Below, one piece after another: positions 56,161-64,000 of a stretch of DNA of 64,000 nucleotides. Source of the DNA: Oxytricha trifallax (lineage: Eukaryota; Ciliophora; Spirotrichea; Sporadotrichida; Oxytrichidae). The notes under the pieces were generated by a model. It was not told where the DNA came from, searched no databases, and saw nothing but the letters and a program-made list of their open reading frames with translations. Where the stretch lies: contig ARYC01000259.1 in assembly GCA_000711775.1 (NCBI GenBank), forward strand, positions 62,001 to 126,000, in the 5' to 3' direction. The translations under genes were made by a program, and so were the position numbers. Numbering within the stretch: position 1 is the stretch's first letter; every line of letters begins with the position of its first letter.

Positions 56161-57995
56161 GAATGGGTTAAGTATATGTATGCTGACCCTCCTTTGCCTT
56201 AGATAATATCTACTGACACTCATTTAAATAAGCTTTTATGGAAATTTTGAGAAAACTATGCTAGACCTTAGTTTACAATGATAAATTTGAATGTGATTTT
56301 GTAGATTTTATGCACAAAACGTTCTCTTAATTTAAGATTCTGATTGAAGCAGGTGCTGATGTAAATATAGGAGGTGGAATTATTTAATTTTCCTTAATAA
56401 TTTAGCTGTGGTAAGAAACAATTAGCTTTTAACAGATATGATGATCAAATTATATAATAAAAAGTTAATGTGGCAGATGCAGAGGGAAACACTCCTTTAC
56501 ACTTCATAATGAATGTGTTCTCAAAAAGTGAAACAAAGTACAAGTCTATAAAAGCATTAAAATTTATTTTGATAATATATCTTAATATGCCAGGTGGACA
56601 ATAAAAATGGACACCACTACATTTGATTCCAAATAAAATAATTAAAGCTTAAGGAAATTTCCAATAAATGTTTATGCAAAAATATTTCTGTTATGATACA
56701 ATAATGCACAAAAGGCAACCTTCCTTATAAATTTCTCTATAGATACCTTAAAGAAATATTTGAGATTGAAAATATAACTGAGTCTCATTTGATCATAAAT
56801 CACCATCTTCCAATAAAACAACGATTACGGCATTAATCTGGTACTCCTGTTAGATAAAAGTAGTAGCCTATTGATGATACAGGGTATCTCTCACTAATGG
56901 ATTAATTTTCAAAATTAGATTGACATTTTAAAAAGTCTAAGACTAGAATAATCAAGAATTATAGACATTCCAGAGACAGATGAAGAAGATGAGGAGACTG
57001 AAAATTTGAATTATGACAAATAAAATAAAAAGAGCTTCGTGCTTAATGATCTAAGGAAAATATTAAACCATTAATTTACAGATAAAAATTCTGTATTTAT
57101 AGATTTAATGAAAACTATGTCACCTAGAACACTAGGATAGAAGCTATCTTTTTATCAAGGTAAAAACGCAGTAATTGCAGGAATAGACCTGAAAAAGTTT
57201 CAAAAATAACTAAATGATTCCATAATGATTTAAAATGAGACAATTTTTTATGCATTAATATTATGCAGCTACTTTTTTCTCCAAAGACTGGAAAACATAT
57301 CAATATCTTCTATCTAAAAGATAAGATATTTTCCTATGATTATTAACTGACCTTAAAATAAACATTCGAACTATGATTAAATGCTCAAATAAATAGTATT
57401 TTCTATATTTAATAGATTACCCTAAGTAATTCTACAAGTACAGAACAGATGTATTTTGGATGAGTTAATTAAGTTAGTAACTTCCAGAGGTTCTCTGGAA
57501 TGCCTCGACTTAGCTATAAAGTAATTGCAAAATCTGATTTAAAACAAAGACTAAATCGATACTTTGATATAAGAAGATCTTGAAGATTACTTGCAAGACC
57601 TTTTAACGGCTAGAGTTATGCAACAGAGACTTTAATTAAGAGTGAACCCAGACAAGTATTCAAATTAGTCGACTTAGAGAAACTTCAATTTTAACAATCC
57701 CACTACAACAGTTCAAAATCATGGTAAAATATTACAACACACTCAATCATTTAATGCAAACAGAAGCAATAAAGAACTTGCCATTATTGATTTTCATCAA
57801 AACAATAAAAACAATGGAAGTAGTGAGAATGGGCAGTATTAATAAATACGAAGGGGTCCAGGTTCAGGGATGATAGGCACTACTAACTTAAGCGGTAAGA
57901 ATTTGTTAATTGGTAGTTAAGGAAATAAAATTACTTAAAAGATCAATGAAACTCCCAAGCTTCTAAATGAGAGAAATAAATACTTTGGAGAGTGA
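56160..57995 (+). CDS. Ankyrin-repeat segments with long charged C-terminus
   Basis: Ankyrin units: FKILIEAGADVNIGGG, KVNVADAEGNTPLHFIM, KWTPLHLI. Then a charged region with IPETDEEDEETENLN and a long helix-rich part (LEDYLQDLLTARVMQQRLQL), ending at UGA 57993-57995 after NERNKYFGE. Frame changes near 56400, 56700, 56930 and 57240-57420 imply several IESs or introns that I could not map. Product unknown. Confidence 0.6.
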
Positions 57996-58049
57996 TTAAA
58001 TAATCAGGTTTTTTCACTAATGTTCATTCTTAATGTTAAATTATTTTTA

Positions 58050-58894
58050 ATTAATATAGATAAGGAGAGTTCATTAATGTTAGAATATAATTAACACCTG
58101 AAGAGATGGTATAAATTTAGATGCATGCTCATCAAGAAGATAAGGATAAACTTCTTGTAAATAATTGATATTTAGCATTATATCTGTTAATCTTTTTCGA
58201 TGATGAAGACAGGGAGAAGTATGGATTTACTGACGATGTTCTTGATTTTGTCGTAAATTCATGCTTAGCTCATTAGAAGACTGGGCTAAGTGTAGCTCAT
58301 AGCCAAATTAATAATGAGAGTGATTAGGTGAAGTTAGATGACACTTGGCTTAAATCATCTATCCTAATGTATGAGACACATATTCTAAATCGAATTTAAG
58401 AGTAAAAATGTCGTTGACTATCACAGTTTAGCCTCTAGTCAATACAGGCATAAAAATGGGATAGTTAAGAAGGCTGGTGAAATTATTTGTACATTCCTTG
58501 AAATTGATCCATACTCATGAGATCCTGTATAGTTTATGATACCATTGCCTAAGAATAGCAAAGTGATTTAGAATATAATTGTCTATTTCAAACCAAGAGC
58601 TTCAGTAATTTTAAATGAAGTTCATTCAGAAATAATGCAAATTAATTAAATGCTTTCAAAGATTACAAGGATTTGATTTAAGTGAAAAAGGATCACCTAT
58701 AGGGACTCTATCACTTCCTTATTGAAGATATTTTATGGGTTGAATTTCAATTTATTCATAAAAATTACGAGGACTTTAAGAGAACTGTTATAAATCATGG
58801 AATATTAGCAGATCAGAGTATTGTTTCGTAGATTTCAGAGATATTTGAAGACCTTAATGCTTACTATGAAAGTCATTTTTATGAATCAGATTGA
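58050..58894 (+). CDS. Unknown acidic protein
   Basis: Pieces in successive frames, ending UGA 58892-58894: FFDDEDREKYGFTDDVLDF, LDDTWLKSSILMYETHILN, KKAGEIICTFLEIDPYS, LYHFLIEDILWVEFQFIH, VSQISEIFEDLNAYYESHF. At least three interruptions. No domain recognised; the start is not placed. Confidence 0.5.
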
Positions 58895-59159
58895 TTTAAT
58901 TAACTTATCATAATTTAAGTCTTACTTTTGATACAATTGAAAATAAATAAACAATTAAGATAAAATATTTAGAGTTGTCAAAAATCAAAAAATAAATTAG
59001 TAAATAACTATCATTCAAATTTTCCTTTATCTTTTGTTTTCAGGAGCCTTTTCATTTCCATGTTCATAAAATCTCTGTAATAGGTTATAAACAAATAAAT
59101 ATGTTTATTTATTAATGATAATATTTTAATTATAATTGCTTGGTCTTTCAACACTCCCT

Positions 59160-59430
59160 TCTTAATGTGATACTTATTATTCAATTAATGTAAAGACAGT
59201 ATAGATCCATTTCCTCCAAATTTATCGTTCTCACATCCAAACACTACATTTTTAATTCCTGCAAGGTTTATGTTGATAAAATTTTCCTTATTATTACTAA
59301 TGCATGGCTCAACTGTCACATAAAGAGTGCATTCCTTTAAAAAATCTTGTTCATTTTTATCACTCAACTAATTAATGCAGTTTATTTCACAGTGAGTGGT
59401 TGCCTAAATATTTAAGGAGTTAATAAAAGA
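59160..59430 (-). CDS. tRNA-adenosine-deaminase-like (ADAT2/TadA) segment, altered zinc site
   Basis: Minus strand. ATTHCEINCINQL corresponds to the HAE motif (here H-C-E), then TLYVTVEPCI, NLAGIKNVVFGCENDKFGG and NGSILSLH: the core of the CDA-fold tRNA A34 deaminase. The second zinc Cys of PCxxC is absent (PCISNNKEN) and FGGCGS reads FGGNGS. An acceptor-like TTTAG precedes ATTHC. A possible upstream segment near 59700-59850 reads RGQLLIDDHIIAIDQVLL. Function uncertain with this zinc site. Confidence 0.6.
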
Positions 59431-60699
59431 TTGAATAATTATATTTTAAGTTAAACTCAATCAAATAAAAATAAATAGAGAATTGTTAAATTATGAGATT
59501 TAGCTATGACTTTATCTGAAGGTTCATGATAAAATTAAATCACTTCTCAAACATCTAAAGCAATTTAAGCCTTCAGGAATAAATTTGAAAAGATTTTGAT
59601 TATAAAGCATACCTATTCAACAGCCATCATCATTAGTTAATTAATAAATGATTTATAAATCATTTATTTATATTAAATTCAATGTATATTTTGAAGAAGC
59701 ACTTAATCGATGGCAATGATGTGATCATCAATAAGCAATTAACCTCTATAATATTAGTTTTTCACACAAATCTTCCATTTTCAAAGTTTAATCTTAGTTT
59801 TTAAAATAATTCAAGTGCACAATTGCTGTTCTACCAAAGAGCACTGTCATCCTCGCTGGAGATATCCCACTTATATCTAAATATTATACTATCAATTTTT
59901 GCTATTGGAAGGTGATCTCTGGAAGAAGGAAGATAAAAAGAAATGCAAAATACGAATTATTTTCTTTATAAACCTATAGTAGTAAGTAATAAGTTGGTAT
60001 TATAATAAAGAATTCCAAATTAAATAAAGTAAGAGAATGATCTCCTTGTTTTATTCACTATCTCAATACTCATCATTTGTCAAGAGGTTTCTGTAAGATA
60101 AAAATGACTAATTAAGATTCAATTTATATTCAAATACTTAATTTATAAATAACTGTAATTAAAACTATTTTAAATTATTATGGTTTTAATAATCGAGAAT
60201 CAGATATTTATAAAACTTTTAAGTTTCTTTTAGATCATCTTATAAAAGTTCTTAAGATTAGTTATACTGTGTAGATATCTGCACCTGGAACGCACAATGA
60301 AAATTGCATTTATTATTTAATGAATAAATATAACATTATCAATCAATAAATTGTGTAGAATTAATAAAGAAAATATGAATAATAATATGATAGTTGATTT
60401 TCAAAATCAAGCAGCTCCAAGCAACCTTTTATACATTTATATTTACAATATTATAATACTTCATAAAGTGCATAAACCAGTAGTTCACTCAACTGACGGT
60501 GTTGAGCTCAAATACATGTTTATTATGGTCATAAATTCATCTGAAAATGTGATTATTGAGCAATCTTCAAGCAGTGGAATATAAATCAAACTGAATTAGT
60601 TGCTAAAGTATTAATGATATCATTATTTTTATGTTTCATCTGATTCTAGTGTCTATGACTTAAATATAGACTCACTCTCTTCAAAATTATTATTTTATG

Positions 60700-61500
60700 A
60701 AACAATAGAGCCAAATGATATCAATTTATTCAGGAAAAAAATGTATTTTTAATATTGTAAAACAAAGATTATTCATAACTGATAAGATAAATTCAAGTGG
60801 GATATATAGAGTTAAATTCTGTAAAAATGGGGAATGGGTGACAGTTACAGTTGATGACTATTTTCCATGCTATCCTAAAAAAACTATTAAAAAAAATAAA
60901 AATTTGCAAGAGCACATGGGAATGAGCTTAATTATTAATGAGAGGTGGATTTGTTCACGAGGCTTTTTAGAGAGAGAAAAAAAAAGATGATGAATACGTT
61001 CAGCACTTTATAGAAAATGGACAGTTTTGGGAGCTCATAAATTAAACAGTTTGCTTATATATTTTTTCATTAATAATTAGGATATCTACTTTCACTTTCA
61101 ACACATGGAGAAATGAATAATAAAAGTGAGAGAAGTTAAAAATGGACTTAAAAAATTAAAGATGCTGTTGGGCCAGTTTTTAAAGTAAGATCAAATATAT
61201 GTTTCTGGATGAGTTATTAAGATGCTCTTAAACATTTTAAGGTGTAGATTAATACTTCTTAATTCGTTATTTCAAGACGATAGTACTTGGATATTGGTAT
61301 AGCAATCTTGAAAAGGACTAACGAGGGAGTAGACCTAGTAGATCTCAAATCTTTATATAATTCAAGATCGTTAGTGCGAGATCGAAGTTAAATTTACATG
61401 AAATAATTTGAATAACTTTCAATTTATAATTTTAAGTTTAACTTAGAACCTGGGTCTTACATAATTTTGCCAAGGACAACAGGTTGCACGGAAAAACTTT
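60700..61500 (+). pseudogene. Calpain-type cysteine protease, degenerate or scrambled
   Basis: Recognisable calpain blocks: GIYRVKFCKNGEWVTVTVDD followed by FPCYP, then in another frame KWTQKIKDAVGPVF and CFWMSYQDALKHF, then GSYIILPRTTGC of the C2-like domain. The catalytic GDCW block is not visible; the expected position reads GKKCIFN. The RNPWG block around the catalytic Asn is replaced by STHGEMNN, and no clear GHAY His block was found. Several frame changes in 200 bp. Either a decayed copy or a germline gene with missing segments elsewhere. Confidence 0.6.
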
Positions 61501-62284
61501 ATTTTTTAAATGAAATGCTCAACCTTAAAATATCCAATTACTGAACATCATTTATAATTAATCTATCAGAAAAGGAATTTTAATAAGAAATTCTTGCAAA
61601 GTACAGTAATAATCTACTTTGAAAGGGTTCAAGGAGTTTTTCAAACATCAAATTTAGGAGACGAAAAAAAACTATGAGGGTCCTAATAATATAAAACATT
61701 TGGTAGTGGCTAGAAAACTTGAGTACAATTATTAATTTAAACTTATCAATGAGAGACGCTGTTCAAACAGATCTTGATTCAAGGACCAATCTTTTAGTAA
61801 TTGATAAATTTGGCCAAGAATTAGAAAAATATATTCAATAGTGTTAAGTAAAACAACATTGGGAAGACAGTAGATATTACTTTGGATTGTAGTATTTTAT
61901 TAGTTTTATTCAGTTCTAAAAGCAGTAAGATAACTAAGAGAATACCATCATATTATCTGGATTACAATCTAGAGTTCTTGCTGCTTATATAATTATCATA
62001 ATATTTTGCCCTTCCCAGAAAAGGTAAGTTTCATTAAGTTCCTTCATATCTCTATAGCTAAATATCACCATTTGAGCTACACATGTGTTTTTAAATGTAT
62101 TAAATTTTAAGAAGTAGCTGAAGAGCACAAATTGTTCCCACCCTAAATATTTAATATTTTGTTAAGAGTTAAATTTAAGAATCATATAACTTTAATTGCT
62201 ATGAATTGAAGCAAAAGATATATTTGCAGGAATACAAAAAGTTAAAGATATAGATGTTTAAGGAATATGATTCTACATTTATTA

Positions 62285-62700
62285 GAGAACATTGGGGGGG
62301 GGGAAGTTTCCAGCCCCCAACATTAAATCTTATATTGTTTGGCAATAAAAATATTAGAAATAAATAAATTTCAATTTCAACTACCATAACCATGTACTAA
62401 AAAACTTTAATTAATATATAATTTTCAAGGTACATAATATTCTTTAACAAATTATATATTATAAACAAGGCTAAAATAATTGTTTTTTTATTAATAATTA
62501 ATGTGATTTTCATTAAAATGTAAATTCATTATCAAGGTAGAAATGATATTTGAAGCTAAATTAAAAATAGCTATATCATAATTGATGATAAAGATTCTTT
62601 GAAAATTATAAAAATTACACATTTTTATGTATGGGGCAGGAAACTTCCCCTCTTGGGTGCATATAAAATTTTGGGGCAGGAAACTTCCCCCCAGAACATT
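62285..62700. repeat. Second G-run/AAGTTTCC inverted-repeat element
   Basis: Left end: ten G then AAGTTTCCAGCCCCCAA (62291 on). Right end: TTGGGGCAGGAAACTTCC followed by C (62673-62694), its near-exact complement, plus an extra copy at 62633-62656. The interior is AT-rich and has no gene. Confidence 0.75.
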
Positions 62701-62775
62701 TATGCGATAAATTAAGAATAGTGAAGTATCTCCTTTGTTGAATAGAACAGCTCTTCTATCCGTTTAATTACTTTC

Positions 62776-62885
62776 TCATTATTTCTTTTCTTCTTCGTCC
62801 TTTTTGGCTGCTTTCTTTTTATCAATAATTTGCTTACAATAGGTTGATAAGTTCAAGATCTTTTACCTTCTTATCGGTCTCGAAT
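62776..62885 (-). CDS. C-terminal coding segment with Lys/Glu tail
   Basis: Minus strand, LNLSTYCKQIIDKKKAAKKD followed by an EEEKK tail and UGA at 62778-62776. It could be the tail of an Hsp110-type or other charged protein; too short to assign. Confidence 0.4.
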
Positions 62886-62899
62886 CTTAATGAAATAAC

Positions 62900-62907
<8 letters not shown>

Positions 62908-62938
<31 letters not shown>
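62908..62938. repeat. (AT)n microsatellite
   Basis: About 15 uninterrupted TA units. Confidence 0.95.
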
Positions 62939-62939
<1 letters not shown>

Positions 62940-62941
<2 letters not shown>

Positions 62942-63796
62942 AAGCAGTCAATAAGTCGTGAGCGATGATAAAATACGAAGTTAGACATATTCTTAAATTT
63001 AGAATTCCTCAACTCTTTGGTCAGGAGTTTCAAATATTACAAACAAGAATATTTTAAATAGAAGTTTAAGTATGCGAAATATAATTATTTATGACAGATA
63101 ATACATTTGTAACTCTTATATCGCGCAATTCTATTTCTGGATAGTAATTTCCGAAACATTCCATAATACTTTCTTGAATTATATATATTCAACTACTTTT
63201 AATGCATTACATTTATAAAAAAATATCTTCATAACTGCATAGTAATTAATTAATAAATATAGCTATCATATCTATAAATTAGTCAAATAAATTAACTACA
63301 ACAATACTAAATTAAATTAGCAAAGCTTCTTCATTTTGTGTGAAAGAACACCTTCAAATCAGAAAAATTTCAAATATTTTATAACCTTGGTGTTGGTTCC
63401 TTGCTCTCTAAATTTAAAATATAAATTATTTAAAAGGGTCTTTTTTGGAAACTTATTTATTTCACTATATATTAATTTATGTGCACTTAATTTACAATAA
63501 TTTAATTTTATAATTTTATTATACAAATGCGTTTATTTTAAGCTAGTAAAATTAAACTAATTGAAGTTTGAAAATATTTGAAGATTATTTTTTTTAATAA
63601 AAACCTGAGGTGATCTAAGTATGTAAATATTGAATTTATAATTAAAAAATTTGTTTACTCTTTAAAAGTATATTTAAGCTTTGTACCCAGAATTAAAGTA
63701 AAAATATTTAATCGAATTAATTTTTTATTCTTGAAAGAGTTAATCACAACTAATCCATTTATAATATAAGAAACTACAACACTCGATAAGGATCCA
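62940..63796. other. AT-rich stretch without a clear gene
   Basis: No long open frame or recognised motif in either strand. Confidence 0.55.
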
Positions 63797-64000
63797 ATGA
63801 ATTCATTGCTAATATATGATCAAATTAGAGCTATTAGAAGGAAATCTTTACATTTTAATCAATTAATCTATAAAAATTTAATTTAGAATAATAAACAGCT
63901 GAGATCTTGGAAGCTGCATTAATCTTTAAAGAATCGAACAAAAATCATTAGATCATAGAGCAATTAACTTAACAAATTAGTTTTAAGATTTAAAGACGCA
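63797..64000 (+). CDS. Possible start of a basic protein, runs off the window
   Basis: ATG 63797 (MNSLLIYDQIRAIRRKS) opens 68 codons without UGA to the window edge, Lys/Arg-rich (KNRTKIIRSQSNQ). Only the ciliate code keeps it open. No family; could be chance in AT-rich DNA. Confidence 0.35.

Noticed and set aside
1..64000. CRISPR arrays, bacterial operons, ribosome binding sites
   Set aside because: Gene content, introns and genetic code are eukaryotic (ciliate); no regularly spaced repeats of that kind were seen.
1..64000. rRNA or tRNA genes
   Set aside because: None recognised by eye; a covariance-model scan was not possible.

Overview
This window reads as germline (micronuclear) DNA of a spirotrich ciliate of the Oxytricha/Stylonychia type. 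Three things say so. UAA and UAG are read as glutamine everywhere and only UGA ends genes. The DNA is AT-rich, and genes are cut by short AT-rich inserts flanked by small direct repeats, as expected for internal eliminated sequences (IESs) with pointers. Three elements of about 4.1 kb end in C4A4-type telomeric repeats, the signature of telomere-bearing element (TBE) transposons. Standard-code reading frames therefore look short and broken even where genes are intact.

Layout. 1-5505 (+): ECM29-like proteasome adaptor and further helical segments, with an AT-rich gap. 5497-8032 (-): coiled-coil protein. 8202-14279 (+): DNA topoisomerase II in at least 11 gene segments (MDSs). 14409-14672 (+): glutaredoxin-like protein. 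14764-21055 (+): acyl-CoA oxidase split by TBE copy 1 (15914-19983). 21210-22597 (+): protein disulfide isomerase. 22598-30311 (-): membrane alpha/beta hydrolase split by TBE copy 2 (25799-29914). 30858-31558 (+): membrane protein. 32649-34815 (-): divergent kinase whose 3' end runs into a 370-bp inverted-repeat element. 35045-39590 (-): basic protein split by TBE copy 3 (35421-39427). 40276-41475 (-): mitochondrial-carrier-like protein. 41873-42707 (-): Derlin. 43122-46573 (+): coiled-coil protein. 46790-48660 (+): cyclic-nucleotide-binding protein. 48863-49824 (+): unknown basic protein. 49909-50772 (-): palmitoyl-protein thioesterase. 50930-52000 (-): ankyrin protein. 52768-54503 (+): membrane protein. 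54629-57995 (+): leucine-rich and ankyrin segments. 58050-58894 (+): unknown. 59160-59430 (-): deaminase-like. 60700-61500 (+): degenerate calpain. The last kilobase is AT-rich, with the start of a possible basic protein at the edge.

The best-supported biology is the reading-frame reconstruction. In topoisomerase II, acyl-CoA oxidase, the disulfide isomerase, the hydrolase and the carrier, removing each insert together with one pointer copy gives a continuous conserved protein. All three TBEs sit inside coding sequence with a 3-bp ANT target duplication. Removing the TBE plus one duplication restores the host frame each time, so they behave as IESs. Each copy keeps a different subset of its three genes readable: copy 1 the transposase, copy 2 the zinc-finger/kinase and the 22-kDa-type gene, copy 3 none. 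Two non-TBE repeat families were also found: a 370-bp inverted-repeat element and one ending in runs of G followed by AAGTTTCC.

Limits. No database search was possible. Outside the genes named above, MDS/IES borders are approximate, and some segments may belong to scrambled genes whose other parts lie outside the window.
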